From contig NC_044574.1 in NCBI RefSeq assembly GCF_901933205.1, positions 22,739,733-22,803,732 on the forward strand: DNA of 64,000 nt, written 5' to 3'. The stretch is from Camarhynchus parvulus. Its lineage: Eukaryota > Chordata > Aves > Passeriformes > Thraupidae. A model generated the notes under the pieces. That model was not told where the DNA came from, searched no databases, and saw only the letters and a program-made list of their open reading frames with translations. Below, piece after piece: positions 45,709-60,400 of this stretch (positions are counted from its first letter, which is position 1; every line of letters begins with the position of its first letter). The position numbers were made by a program, and so were the translations under genes.

Positions 45709-48700
45709 TTCATTGGTGCAACTTAGGCTTCCAAACGTGCAACAAAGGCAGCAAGGGGTGCAGTTAGTGTAAGTGTGCTAGTGAATTACATGGATGCAGT
45801 AGTCCAGAGAGAGATTAGCCTGAAATAGAACTGATGTTGGCATGTGCAACGAGAAAAAGGCAGGATCTCTGAAACCTTTGCAGTGAACGGCGCTGCATGG
45901 ACAGAGGACTGGCTGCGGTGCGTCGTGGTCACCAGTTGTGGTTTGGTTTTCTTCCAACGAGTTATTGAGGTAGGTACCTGGGACTCCCCGTGCATCTGCC
46001 TCATGTACTTCTTCTTGTCCTGGTGTCTATTTCCAGAGATCATTATTTAATACAGAATTGGAGAAATAATACAGTGCCTATCGTGGGAAGATCAAAGCAC
46101 TTTCATAAAGGCACAAGTTCTCTTGTTTGAGTGAGAACTGAGTCACAAAAAAGGGCAATGATTTGCACCAAATATTTCAATTTCTCACTGGTTGCTGGCA
46201 TCCAGTGGAATCCAGATCTTCTAAGTCATGTCAAACTGTCTTACTGGTTTTCTGAAAGATTGTTCCAGAAGGTCTGTAACATGTACTTGGTATGTCAGGC
46301 AATGCTCTGCCAAAACAATGTAAAATGGGAAATGCAGCCACTGGAACCTTGTCCTTTACTGGCAGCTATCCCTCCCTCCCAAAAGTAGCTCTCAGTCCCA
46401 CTAAAACATGTTGTGTCCTTGCCAGTACCTCCTCTGCAGGTACCCAGCACACACCAGCTCTTGCTTGACACATGCTGGAGTGGGGACAATGCCAGCAATC
46501 CTGAGCAGCCAGGACTCTAGTATAGCAGTCAATCAATATTATTGGAAACTTTTCAAACATAATAATCTGATAGGAATTGCATTATTTAGGACTAAGTCAC
46601 AGAATTGCAGCTAGTAGGACTCTGAATGAAGGACGGTAGTCTCTGCATGGCAAAGAAGGCAACAAAGCTGCTGCTTTTTCTCCTTTGGGATCTTATTCCA
46701 TCATTCAGTGGAGCTAGGAACTGAATCCAGTTTTTTTACTTCAAGCCTACTACAATAGGTGCTGCAATTCCACTGTAATAAAACAGCCTGGTATGTCAGA
46801 ATGGCAGAGCATACCACTTTGTAGCCAAGTCAGGTGGGATATTATCAGTGCCCTCACTGCATTCCCCTCTCTGCTGGAGGTTTGGCTGCTTAATTAGATA
46901 ATGCAGACATCTATCTTAGAGGCATTTCAGCTTTGGGCCTCAATGCCTGCTGGCCTTGCAACCATTCAACAGGAAGCTGGAAGAAGCCAGCTGCTTCCCA
47001 CACTGCCACCATGCTTTAGGAGATGCATTTAAACTGCATTTCCTGTGCTTGGTCCTTGCCTGAGCTATGTTGCAGCCACACCTGCATCTGGCTATGTACC
47101 CTTTTTGATCCTGACCTATGGGCTTGGCTTTTCTGCTTGAACTCAGCCTTGACTGGTCATCTGAACTGTTGACCTGCCTTGCTAGTGTTTTTTGAGTACT
47201 GTGGGACATGCTCCTTGTCAGTTTGTTCCCTTTGCCTGCCTGTCACCCTCAGCCCTGGCTCAGTGTCCCCTTCAGAGCAGCCCTGCCCTTGCTGCTCCCC
47301 AGCACACAGCTCAGGTTTCATATCTGCACTGCTGCTGTTTCCGGGGCTGGGCTGGTCAGGGCTTGTTGAGGTGTCTGTGCATGCCACTGCTCTTCCCTGA
47401 ACAAGCCAGCCTGTTCTCTTAGAGCTTGCTTAGGCACCTCCAGCACAATGGTTGCTCTGTGTAACACAGCCCTTTACTAGTCTCCATCCATTTCAAAATG
47501 CTATGTTCACATTCTTTTCCACATCAGACACTGCACCGTATTACAAACACAATTTTGGTGTTGATGACACCAGAAAAAATGCCTGAAATGAATACATTTT
47601 GACTACAGCTGGATGAATGCCATGGTTGCCTGAGGCACCTTAGATCATTGCACAGCATTTATATGGTGTCACACCCTGTGACATGAAGCAATTTTTCTTC
47701 AACAGAGCTTTGCTACAGCAGGTGTGTGGGAGGGAGGAGAACTCTGGCAGCCAGGCCAGCCATGGGGACAGCAATCCAGGCACTGTCTTCAGAGGGCACA
47801 TGTGGAGCTTAGACCCACTAAGTTTTATATAACCTAAGTCAGGGTGGATCACTAGGCACTCATTTGCTCATGTAGCTGCCATAAAATGTTCTTTTCATCT
47901 ACACAAACCTGAGGCTGCAAGAACTTTCTGTGCCTCAAAGTAGGCCTTTTCAGCATAACCCAAAGCAAATCAAGGACTTCATTATGTATAAGACTCTAGT
48001 TATTCTTTTGTATAAATGCACTTTTCCTTCTGTCTAATTGTATCATATATTTTCATGGTGCTAGAAAAGCATTGGGGCTATAGATGCAGAAAGGTGATGA
48101 AACTCCTCTTGCAGAGAGAACAGAGATGATTAAAACAGGGCTTCTGGAGAAGCTTGTACTAGCTCCCCATCCCTGACTTTTCTCATGCATCATTTCAGAA
48201 CCAAAGACATTTTAGAAAAATGTCATTACATTCCTTTTTTGATTAGGAACAACTGACAAAAATGTTCTGACAATAGCCATTGATCCTAGGTTCAACCAAA
48301 TGCCTATTTGTTTCTGTCATTCTCTAGCACTCTTCTGTAATACCTTTCCTTTTGTTAACATTTCATACTAGACTCTTTGTCTGCAAAGGAGATAGAAATA
48401 CATTTTTCATTTTCTAGGTAGAAGCAGAATATGATAATTATATTTTGTATCTGTCTGGTCCTCTGTTACTAGTGAGGCAGTGAGTTTCCATTTCTCAGTA
48501 GTTATGTGCAAGTCATTCTAATCAAGATGGTCCTCGAAAAAAAGTCTTACTACAATTTGGTTCATTCTATTACCCTATTTCTTTTGGAAGCAGAAGAGGG
48601 AAAAGGAGGAGCAGCTTGCTTGTTTCACCAGCATTAGAAAATTTCAAGTTCAGTTTTCTCAGATTTCTTTTTCATAATTTGTTACAGGATGAGTGAATAC

Positions 48701-51700
48701 TAATAACACTCCTATATACAATCTCTTTTTTCTGTGTTTCCAGCATTTGATGCATAGGATGTTGTTGGCTCTGTAGATAGTGACACTTCTTGTAATGTTG
48801 CAGATTTGAAATTGCCAAGGCAATGGCTGTCTTAAAGAGCATTTCTTCCATGTACTGGTTAAGGTAAGCTGAGTAGCTTCAAGAGTCAGCTGCTGGCTGG
48901 GACTTTGAGCTCATGAAGTCATGGATTCTTGGTGGGATTAGTGGTACATGTATATCTTCCCAGCTCATTATTCACAGTTTTCTCTTAGAGCATATCACAA
49001 AAAGTCTGACTGCAAAACAAACAAAACCTGAAATGCGGTTGTTGTTTAGTGTTTAATGGCCTGATACACCAATTGTCTCTGGTATTTTTTGATAAGGAAT
49101 CTTAAATGGTGGTTTCAGTGGTTAGAGACTGAGGTAACAGGCAGATACAGAGGGGCAGTGAACCTTGCAAATGGTAAAATCGCAATGTAATTAGTATGTA
49201 AGTACAGAATTGTTCTAGAGCCTTTGAAGCTCATTTTATGCAGGAAAAGTGTCCAGCAAGTTGTTAACAGCCATTATGCTCATTTTTGAGAGAAGGAAAA
49301 ACCGAGATGCTTTTCCATTAAAAATGGAAAGAGATGGGCTGTTAAGAAGGCATGTAGGGCCAGACAGGATAAAGCCATGACATTTTCAAGACCTGCAGTA
49401 GGATGTTGGACATACCATAAAGAGATGTGAGTGCAAATACCCATCAAACTGAGAGGAAATACAAATCTGAGCAGAATGAAATAATTGGGATAAGCCTCAG
49501 AAAACCTTCAGGTTTTTTTTCAGTCCCTGATGGAGCTCATAAAGTCAGGCTTCAGTGTCAGCAGGGTTTTTCTGATAAAGTGTTCTGTTCTTTTCAAGCA
49601 GCGGAGAAAGTCAAGTAAGACCTGATTACATAACATAGTCATCTGGTCAGAATGACCTGCTAGAATGGAAAATAAAAGAAGATTTGTTAATACAAAAATA
49701 TCTTCCAAGAGCTTCTGGCATATCTCAGGGATGCACTGACATCTTCATCATGCTGAGAACAAACTTCCATAGTACCTAGAAATCAAATAATTTAAGTAGC
49801 AGCTCAGTCACAGACACTTAGAACATGTAACTTTGCTGGAGCTTACACAAAGGCAGTCCATGATGCTGATCTATTATTATGCAGCCCCTGCTGGAACCAT
49901 TTTTTGGTGATACCTGACACCTTACCTGACATTTAATGAGAAAGTTATTTGCTCACAAATTTGGGGTTTATTGTTTGACTGTCATGTTTCTGACCTTAAC
50001 CTTCATTAAACTCCTAACCTATCTCAAAGGAGTAGAAAGATTGCTTTAATGCCCTGACTTTGCAGGAAAACAAGAAGAAGGATGGTGAGACAGAACACAT
50101 GTAGGTGTTTTACCGTGCCTGTACAGAAATTGTAGCTGCAGAAACTCCAGGTGGCCCAACTATCTCCTGCAGGATTTAACAGGATAGGGTGATGGAGTCA
50201 TATATAACTGCTGACTTCAGTGTTACTGCATGCTGCCTTAGATACACTGGCTGGCATGAAAGGTGCCATGCAAGCCATTACCCATACTCTGGTAGCAGCC
50301 AAGTTCCATATAGGGTAGGAAAAATAAGTCAGTTTTAGCCTAAATCCAGCAGGCATAAACAGCTGAACAGAACATCTTTAGGCATCCAAAATTATTAGCA
50401 ATTGTTTAAAAGAAAGGGGAAAAAAAACCAACAAAAAACCAGCATTTCAGATTCTCTCCTTATTTGTTCCAGCATCTCAGTTCCATAAAGCAATACTATT
50501 TTAACTGGGGCTAATGTTTAAAAAACATGACTAAATAGATACAAATTAAGGCAACGGGGACTTAAAATTGTGGACAAATTAAGGAACATATATTTGGACA
50601 TTTGAGTGGATCTGCGTTTATTATTTGCTGAGTTTATGTTGCAAGTACAGTAAATTCTTGTTTCCCCTTTTAAAAAACCTCATGCCTCAACAAAAGATAA
50701 AAACTTCCATTGTCAGCTTTTGCTTAAAAAAGAAGTAGGAAGTTCTATGATTAAAGGAACATAAGTGTATGTGAGAGATGGAGGAAATGAGAGTTTCAGA
50801 AGCAAAGAGCTGACAGCAGGGATTTACCCAAACCCTTTGTGTCACCTCCAGAGAGATCCCAGCAAAAAACATGCAACAGTTCACTGCTGTGGGCTACCAA
50901 TTTCAGGGATTTTTAGTTACTGCAGTGACTAAAAATTCTCTCAGAGAGAATGTTATGATATACTTTCCTTCTTCTGTATTCCCCTCCCACCAGCTATTCT
51001 ATCTTGCAACATAAAGGTGGGACATGCACACAACACAGACATAAGCAGAACATCTGCGAGCTCCATTGTCTGTCACTTGAGCACCCTGTCCTGATGAGCC
51101 AAACAGCCAAGAGGAAAAACATCACTGAGGACTAAGGTACTTTCCTTTGTGAGCTGTGAGGTCCACTGTGGTCGCTGGCTCTGTACTAACACAGTCCTGT
51201 GCATTTTGGTGAAGCACGTCTTCTGGAAAACCAGCAGCATATGATCCAGCAAGTGTCAAGAGATGATGACTCTTCCACTTTCCATGAGAGTTTGATCTAG
51301 AAGGGTTGACCCTTCTTTTGTTCAAACAAGAACAGAACATTGAAGACCCTGCAGAGCCAAAAGATTTTGTTGTTGTTGTTGTTGAGGCAGATCAACCATT
51401 GGAATGGTGTTCTTGAAAAATTTTATATTTTCTCACAGATTTCCTTCATTACCAAGCATAGTTTCTGCCCAGAAATTGTTGGCACTGCCAGTCCTCTTCC
51501 CTAAGGAAACTAAGGGCATGAGCAGTCTTGAAGCTTTAATTCATACCAGGATCTGGCTCTTTCAGACAGAAAAGAAGGATGTAAGTTAGACATGTATCCA
51601 CCATTCCTCATGAATGGTTCCAAATTCAGCTCCTCCCTTCCATTCCAGATTCTTGGCTATTTCTCAAGGCATATCTCCACAATTCCCAAGAAGCAGATTT

Positions 51701-54700
51701 ACAAAAAGCTGTCTGTGATCTGAGATATACTAAACATTCCAAAAGAAGTAGTTAATTTTACCCAGAACCCACAACTTACTGCTCTGCTTCCTGGCCAAGT
51801 TTGTTGGTTTGAGCTCAGTGCAGTCCCAAACTCATGATTCCCAGTTTGGAGTTAGCCTGTACCCAGCAAGCTTGGAGTATAGAAAGAGCTCACTCATGTC
51901 TGTCTACACCATTCCATGTTGACTTGCTTTGAGTGTTTTCAGGTCAACTTCAAGACTTCTCGTCACCAAAGTACAACGAGCATGCAGGCAATATGAAGCA
52001 TTTTACCAGCCCCTGACCATTTATATTGTGGCCTTCTGTATCACCTTTCATTTTTCATAATTATTGGAAGATATTTCATGGGATGGTCCATTGATGGTCT
52101 TCTACAGGCCCCTGGTTAGTCCTTCATTTCCATCTTTGTAGATAGCATTCTTGTTCTAGCACCCACTGGGAACTCATATTAAATTTGCTGGCAATGGCCA
52201 TGGCTCCTAAGGTCTTTTCAGTCATTTTTGATCATCCCAAGATTTATTCTGTAGTTATAGCATAGATTATTCATTTCCAATTATGTAATTTCCACTGTAC
52301 TAAGGCATTTTGTTTCCACAGGACACAATATCATTATAAGAATCAAGACCAGTCAGAAATTTCCTAAGCTTGTTCTTCTGAAACATCAGCTGTGAAAAAA
52401 ATCTTCTATACCTGTATTTCTTTATTCCCTTTGGAGGTTTGCAAGATTCACTGAAGTTTCCAGTTTGGAATTATGTACATCATGGCCCCCCAACTTCCCA
52501 GTCCTGTTTCCAGTCTTCACTGTTACATAGATAGGCAAGGCACTGGTCTGAGACCAGATTGTGGCTGCATTTTTCAAAGATAGGAGGAACATTTAAAAGC
52601 AAGCAACGTTTGAAAGCAAGCACTCACGAGATGTCAACTATGTTAGTTTACCAAGCCCCTGGACATCCAGTCTAATGTTCTCACTGGATACCAAAATGGC
52701 CTAATTTGGAAGCAAAAAAAAAACCAGTTATGAGTCTCACTGGAGGTTAAATGGAATTGTGAAAAGATGTACTGCATATTCCACAAAGAAAATATCAAAC
52801 TCGTTCCCTTGTCTTAATTCATTTCACCATTTTTCCTATTTTCTGACTGTACTGAAAGAGCTTTTTCCAGCTCTCTCCAACCATCTTTTGCAAAAAGATT
52901 AAAAACTTCAGGCAATTAGCCTGGATATGCAGCCATTGCTGTTACTGAAGAAGGTTTAAAAATTAAACAGGTCTCATACCCAGGCCCTTCACAAAAATCA
53001 GGCTGATTTCAATATAATCTTACCCTGGGCATATCTTCTTAATTATAAGTTTTAAGGACTTTCTGTCTCTCAGATCTACCGTGTTCTGTCTGTGTAAGTG
53101 AAGAAACACGAACAATTGTGAAGTATTACCCTGCTGCATCTTATCAGAATGGAAGAAATTTTATTCTAAAAAGAAAACTCACAAAAATTTTGGCAGATAT
53201 TTTATTGCCTCATTTTACTTATCTTTTAATGGCTGATAGTCAAGTACCCAAATTTATCCCCAGGGAGGAATTTGATCATCGATTCCAACAGGAACAGGAT
53301 GACACCCTCAGATAACAAACTGCCTCTGGGGGAGGGGCTCTCTTGTTGCTGCTGGGTTATTTTTTAATGTGTTTATTACCCTAGGAGTTTAAGACCTAAG
53401 CCTGTAATCTCCAAAGCAAAGCAGCTTCTGTGACCCCAAGCCCAGGAGGTGCTGCAAGGCTGTTATTCAGTGTTGTGCAACCCCTGTGGCTGTGCTGCAC
53501 AGAGTGCTTCCACGAGTGCAGCTTTCCTCAGGGATACCAGGGCTTGTGCAGAGCAGCAGGGAAAGTGGGGGAGATGAACCAAGTTCCCAGTATGACTTTC
53601 TACATGTGCATGTTGCTCTAGGCAACCCTCTGCAAGTGAAAGTGTGACCCTCATCATGGATGGATTTAAAAGCAGCCATTGCCCTTGATTTTTTCTGTCA
53701 AGCCTTCTACTTTGGCATTTGAGGACTGTATAAAGTTAGTGTCCCCAGAGGATTGTGTGTTTTCCTCACAGTTAACTTTCACCTAAATCCAAGGGGTTTA
53801 GGCCACAGAGGTTTGACAAACTAGCCAAGTCTAGAACTGCAAATTGGTTTCAGCCACAATGCTGAAGTAAATGTGGCAATGAGGGAGGAAGCACGGTAGG
53901 TCAGGAACAACACAGATGAGACCAGACAGATTTAGGGGAGTTGCTACATGTCCTGCGCACTCCTAGAGCTGTGCTTCACTGTGGAGGCCCCACTGAATGC
54001 TGGCTGTTTTACCAAAGCCTGTGCAGGGGAAGCAACTGGTGAGACACAGCAAAGAAACCCAATAAACAGAGCATCAGAGAGAAAGTGTAGGAAGGGCAGG
54101 GTGGAGGTGCAGGAAGTGAAAGCCCTGTGACCAGCTTTTTCAGAATGAATATCAAAGTTTTCTTCTGAAAATCTTGAGGAATTAAAACTAATCTAGAGAT
54201 TCTTAGCCTGATTTCCTGCATTTGCAGTATTACTGATCTGCAGTATGACTGAAAGACTCTTTTACTGCTCTGTTAAACCAGTCAGCTAAATTCAAGCATT
54301 GATTTTCAAAATGAATATTTAATTGACTTCCTAATTCAGCATTAGAAAGGGCTGAACAGACTTTGTGCTGCAGTCACACAGCATATATTTCTGCATTGAG
54401 GAACTCACATCAGTCCTGGATCATATTCTCCACTAGATGGTAATGTTGTTTCAAATAGTTTATGTTTAAAGGAGCTTCCTTGCCAACAACTCCCAAAGAA
54501 AGCGGAAGCCATGAGATATGTCTGAGAAATTACCTTCGGATGACTTGGAGAATAAAAAAGTTTCTAGTTATTATAAATAATTTTTGGTTTGAAAAGGTTT
54601 TGATGAAAACTTTGTATATACTGTAATTACTAGGATCACAGAAGTCTTAGTTCATTAAACAAGTTTGAAAAGGTCTGAAAGCAATGAATCAATTGACAGA

Positions 54701-54980
54701 GAATGCAGAAGACAAGCGGAGTGATCTCTACTTCATGCTATCCGATGCCCATCGTTGTTACTGAGTGACTCAAAATCCTTCATTTGTTTTTAGCCACAGT
54801 TTTTCTGGGGAGTAGGAAAGTGCTCTTCTCCTCCTTTTATGGCAATGGAGACAGAGGAGCAAAAAACCACTTCTGCAATGGTGCTAGAAAACCTCTCTGG
54901 CTCCATCGGGGTGTGGGGCAAAACAGCAAAACAGCAGCTGTGCTGCCCTTCCCCTGCTCCCTGGGGCTGGCTTTGGCAGG
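45709..54980. other. Intergenic sequence without recognisable gene
   Basis: About 9.3 kb of mostly AT-rich unique sequence. A relatively GC-rich patch lies near 47180-47430 and a TTG repeat at about 51367-51384. The short open frames, including 53118-53315, show no domain that I can name, no splice chain and no promoter context. I cannot exclude old transposon remnants. Confidence 0.6.
51367..51384. repeat. (TTG)n microsatellite
   Basis: About six TTG units. Confidence 0.7.
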
Positions 54981-55210
54981 CTGCACATGCAGCGCTGTGC
55001 CTGCAGTGGAGGCTGCACACGCAGCAGTGTGCCTGCAGTGGAAGTGGCAGCCCTGCAGTGGAGGTGGCAGCCCTGCAGCAGTGTGCCTGCAGTGGAGGTG
55101 GCAGCCCTGCAGCGGTTTGCCTGCAGTGCAGTGGAGGTGGCAGCCCTGCAGTAGAGGCTGGCACATGCAGCGGTGTGCCTGCAGTGCAGTGGAGGTGGCA
55201 GCCCTGCATG
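54981..55210. repeat. CTGCAG-rich minisatellite
   Basis: Shuffled units of GTGTGCCTGCAGTG, GAGGTGGCAGCCCTGCAG and GCACATGCAGC repeated about 6-7 times with length variation. Open frames on both strands (up to about 215 codons, Cys/Trp/Gln-rich) follow from the repeat and are not supported as genes. GC content is far above the flanks. Confidence 0.85.
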
Positions 55211-58200
55211 CCAGCAGGGCCCCGCTCCCCGAGCACACACATGGCTGCAGGGCTGTGCCAGCAGGGCAGCCCCGCCACGCAGCTTCAGCAGCGCTGGGAG
55301 CGCAGCAGCAGGAGCAGGAGACAGTTCCTGAGTGCTCACAGGGAATGCAGCTGCACTCGGGACCAAAGGGCGGCCCTTGTCACACAAACATGATTTATTT
55401 ATTTGAGTTCAGCAAAACACAACCACTGTGAAACAAAAAGGAGCCAACTTGCCCCACAAGAAGAAGCACAGTCCCAGCGTGTGCTGCAAGCAAATAGCTG
55501 CAGGCTTGCTCCCAGGGAATATCCTAGGCCAGTGCAGCTCTGGAAAATGTTTTTAAAAGTCTTTAAATAGCACATAGCATTAAAGCTAAACACTGTTTCC
55601 ACCTTAGGAACCCAAGGTTTCCAGCTTCTGTATTAGGATTTGTCATAAAATTCAGTGAAATCCTTAAAATTAAATTTTACTGTAATGTGCTGACAGGTCT
55701 AAACCGATGTATTAAAAATCCAAACCTAAAATTAGCTCAGTTTGTTTCTTCGAAGTGACCCATCAATGTTACAAATCAAGAGCAGATTTATGCTGTTTGC
55801 AAACAATAACCAGCTCTCCTCTAGCACTGGCTGAGAATGTCATCTTTTAACTTACATAAAGTAAGAGGGTCCCTGTCAACACTGGATCCTCTGATCACAT
55901 GAGACTCAATTACATATACTTCAAAGTTCATCTGTGCTAGTTTTATTTTTAGTAATAAAGTGAAGTTTAAAAAAAGACTTTTCACCTTTCACTTGGAACA
56001 AGAGATTAGGAAAATTCAAGAGAAGTTAAATTTAAAAAGCAATTCTGGAATTTGATAGTTCTGCAGTGTGATTCCATTAATTGTTACTAATCAATTAATC
56101 CAGCCTTGGCTACAGATGTTGTTATGGCTGTTGATACAGTTATGGAAAGGCACCATTTGGTTTGGATGAGAAAAATGTAATGCCTCTGCTTCAAGTTTGG
56201 GATCCTATTCCTTATTCTTTGCTAGATGGAACAATGGATAACTGTCAGTTTTGCTTTAAATCAGAGAAGCAGGTTTATCCCTCTCTCAAGAGACATGAGA
56301 TGAATCTCACACTCAGGGAAGATTTTGCAGGCACTTCTAAGGGCACTGTCCATTGCCAGCTGCTGTGCCTGTGCCTTATCTAGAGAGGCAGCATTTACAA
56401 TGAGAGGTAACAGTTTTAATCAGAGCTAACCCATGTGATATCCTTCTGGGCTCAGATTGTATTTGTTTGTCCAGGCAGGAAGCTGCAGCATCGGAACTGA
56501 AGGAAGGTTGGGCATCCCAAGCATTCCACACTGGTTCCCCTGGTTGCTTTTGCTGGCTTGACCACCAAAGACACCTTCTTGTGGCTGTGGCTATTTCAGT
56601 CCCCAGCTGAGTAGCAATCACACAAGTCAGAAAGACATTAGTTTAAGAAGGCAAACGTGGTGTTTTTTCTAGAGATGCTAAATGGTGCTGTCTCTGCCAA
56701 AACTGCCTCTGAAGGCCAAAGACCAAGAAGAAGGATGAGTACATCGTGCTTACCCAGCCTGACCACGCCACAGCATATGTGCTGATTTCATTATTTTAAT
56801 ATTCTGTCACAAACAGCTGCTCTGAAGCATAACAAGATAATTTAAGCATCACATTATATTGTTCATTTCTTCACGTTGTGATCATCTGGATGCATAAAGA
56901 GAGCAGCGCTTCTGACATGCTTTGCAGAACAAGCCCTTAAGAAAATCTCTGGGCAGCCCATCTTCTATGTACAATACAAATTTCTGTCCATACTTGGTGA
57001 CAGCAACCCACGAGGCCCAGTCAGCCTTACACAGTGCAAGTATCTGACTGTTGGCAGAGCAACCCAAATGTGCTTTTTCCAGAGAAAATACACAAGAGAG
57101 CTGGAAAATCTTCCTTTTTTTCCCCTTTGCTTTTTTTCCTAATTTGTACCTGCTGTTCCATCTAACTCTGGGGCATCAGAATGTCTTGGATGTCAGACTC
57201 CCAGAGGTAAGGCAATTCTTGACCTCACAATTTTCTTCTGGGCCAGGTGTGAGGGGCAGAACTTGTTTCGCATCACTGACACACAGCACAGCTGCTGGGT
57301 CAGTGCTCAGTTTCTAGATACATGCAGAGAAAAAGACCTGAAAATGCAGATTTTTTGTTCAAGTTGACATGAGTAAGATGTTTGTGTCATATTGCATGTT
57401 ATTATGCTCATAATCTGTCAATATTATGCAATGTAATTTGACGTGTTTTTTTTAATCTTACCTAGAAAAAATTCATGTTTTCAACTTCATGTTTTCACTT
57501 CAAATTTGAATCCAGCAATTTTACATCTCTCTGTTCCCAAATAACTAGTTAGAAAGCATTATTCAATCTCTCTGCTATAGTTCTATAAGAACCATAAGTT
57601 CTATAGAACTTTTCATGTGCAGATTTTTCAAGTGCCTTGAAGAGGATGTCCCATTTTTCTCTCTTTATAAGCACAGTGGTGGGAACATAAAGAGTTTAAT
57701 GTTTCTGTTTGGGCTCACAGTGGTCTGCAGAAGCAGAGGCAGGATGGAGATGGGTGCTGGAAAGTCCTTTAGCCCCACTCAGATGCTCCAACCCTGAAAC
57801 AGCCCTGCCTTTCCTGGGCATAAACTCATCAAAGTGCAGAGCATGCTGGCACTGAGCCAGGACAAGGAAGCTCAGCTGTAGAGGCAGAAAATGCTGAAAG
57901 TTATTGCAGGGCTGGGGGGGGCTGTGAGTAGTGCTAGGACACAGGGACAGGCAGCAGTCTGCTTGCCACCCAAGTCTTTAACAAGTACCTCTCACTTTGG
58001 GCTATGTATTAGATGTCTGAACTATTTTCTCTAAATAGATCACGATTAGACATGTATCTTAACCTTTGGAAAGCTGGAGTATTTAGCTGTTCTTCCAAGA
58101 GTGGGCCTTAACACTAAATCACCACAGATCTATATTGCTGCTAGGTCTGCACTGCAGTCATCCTTATTTTTAGCAAAAGGTGATGAACTTCCTTTGTCCA

Positions 58201-60400
58201 AATTAATGTATTTCTATTAAAAAAACACCCAAGAACACCAAGACTAATGCTTTTTTCCCATGCAACAAGAGAAATACATGAAGCACCAGCGAGCAATGAG
58301 ATGCTGGGCAGGGGCACCCCTGGACAACACCCCTTGCCTGATGTGGGGCCACTGTGACTGGCCAGGGATGTGTGAACATGACAGGGCTTGAGCAAGGCAT
58401 GGCAGGAGCCCAATTTTGTTGAGCAGCACCCTCCAAAATTCCCTAGCTTTGTATTTGGTGTGAGCAGGGTGGCAGATCCAGAGAGTATCTCTTAAGACCA
58501 GAGGGGGCCTTGAGAAAAGCATCAACATGTGCGAGCCACTGGGCCATGACTGATACAGGTTGGAACAGGCTGGTGTCCCAGATTATTCCCATGTATCACT
58601 GCCTATTCATCCTCGAGGGACACAGGAGCACAGCATGACAGACAGAGTGGGGGTCAGGATACATCCTGCCATAGTCTGTGCAGAACAAAGCACATGAGGT
58701 GAGGGGAAGTGGGAAACATCTCTGGAAAAGGCAGACTGATAGAGCTGAGATCACTTTGCCTGAGAACAAGTGTGGTGAGATTCTGTGCTGCCTCTCTACA
58801 AGCAACCAAGCTGAGTTCAGGGAGAGGGTGACACCAACAAAAATTCTTGGGCCATTCATGGAATTGGCAAAGGAGCCATGGCCTAACATAAGCTCATGTC
58901 TTGGCTTCCCACAGGCTAAACAGCTGTTTCTGGACAGCTCTGCAGCTGGAGCACAGCTCTCTGCATTGCTGCGCTTACACAAACCAGCATAGGGGAGTCT
59001 CCCATCACTGGTGTGAGATAGAGAGGTACATTCCAAGTCCCCATGGGTCACTGAAGCAGCACAGCTTGCCAGCTGTAAGCTGCACCCCAATGCAACATGT
59101 TTCTACAAAAGATGCTGAGAAACTGCTCCCTCAGTTCCTACCCCCAGGGCATCCTTGCTACACCTTTTTTAAGCCTCTCCAGCAGGGTGAGCCCCCTGCA
59201 GCAGGGGAAGCTCAGCTGAATTCCTCACCTGTAGCATCTGTGTGCTTTGAAATGTGAGCAGCACTGAGGGGAGAAAGCTTGTACAGGAAAAAGGTGGGCT
59301 AATGAAGAGGGCAGCACTACTGAAACTGGTGTAGGCCATTGGGGTAAACCTCCTGCAGAAGAACTGGAAGGGGCTAAACCATGAATGTCATGTGCTATAA
59401 GTTTACTTTTTGATGTCATTAGATGCCAGTCAGTAAGGCTATGGATAAATGATGATTAGGAAAATAAATGCATACATTTGATGTCCAGAGATTTTAACGA
59501 AAAACATACTGATGATGAAATAGGTACTCTCCCTCTGATCTTTTTGAGCCTAATATCCAGAACAAGTAGGAAGCATTAGAGCAAAACCAGGATTTCCTCC
59601 TAGTAAATTTGATTTCCCTCGTTGAAGCTAATTACATTGTACTAAGTGATGTAATCCTTTTTTTAAGTTACAGACTGAGAACTTAAGGAAAAGGAGACAG
59701 AAAACCAAAAAAGAGATGAGGAAAAGCAAGAGCACACGTAATTGCATTGCCTTTGTGGTGTGAAGAAGTGCAGACAGAAGTGACTTGTGGATAGACTGTG
59801 CCCTAGGGCTGTGTACAGCTTGTACCAGTGCCTGGGCTGGCCCTACTGTGCTTGCTCAGAGCAGCTGGTGCACAGTGTCTGGATTACTTTCCATGCATAC
59901 TTGCTTGTATCTACTAATGAAAATCAAGCCTAAAATACTGTGTTTCTTCAGCTATGTCTTCTTAATTTAATCACTGCCAACCGCTTGATCCCACTGTGGA
60001 TTTCACCTCACTCTAGTTGTCTGATTTTACCCCACTCTAATTTTGTATTTTTTTTTTCTGCAGAGCTTCCTGTTCATGCAAAGAAATCTCATTTATTGAT
60101 GGTCTTTCCCTAATATTTTAGTTATAGACTCAACAAAGTTTTTGTTACCAAGGATCTGAAATTAAGTAGGACTTTTTTTTCCTTTGCTGTCCCCTTTACA
60201 TTTAGAACAGTAACTAACACAGACTTTAAAATTATTTTTCTGGATGGCTGGCTTGTGCAGTGTGCCATTGGGAGAGGAGTGAAGGGAACAGGGGCTTATC
60301 CTGGGAGAGATCACCACTCAGAACTCCTCGAGGCAGCTGCAGAAGGTGCAGGAGGGGAGGCTGAGGTTTGGGAAGGTTTGTGCTGTGAATTGGGCCACTG
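55211..60400. other. Intergenic sequence without recognisable gene
   Basis: About 5.2 kb. I see no splice chain or conserved domain. The reverse and forward frames around 58596-59257 overlap each other and lack features. There is an 8-G run near 57913. Confidence 0.6.

Noticed and set aside
45003..45767. 254-codon open frame of G-R-K-E repeats and its reverse F-L-P-S counterparts
   Set aside because: Direct translation of the GGAA microsatellite; all frames open because the unit has no stop codon.
53118..53315. 65-codon frame with a plausible amino-acid mix in intergenic DNA
   Set aside because: I could not match it to a family or find flanking splice sites that extend it; a protein search would decide.
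54784..55431. 215-codon Cys/Trp/Ala-rich frame and its reverse partners
   Set aside because: Repeat-derived from the CTGCAG minisatellite; multiple overlapping frames on both strands with no domain.
58596..59257. Overlapping forward and reverse frames of 100-164 codons
   Set aside because: No conserved motif; mutual overlap and lack of promoter or splice context point to chance.
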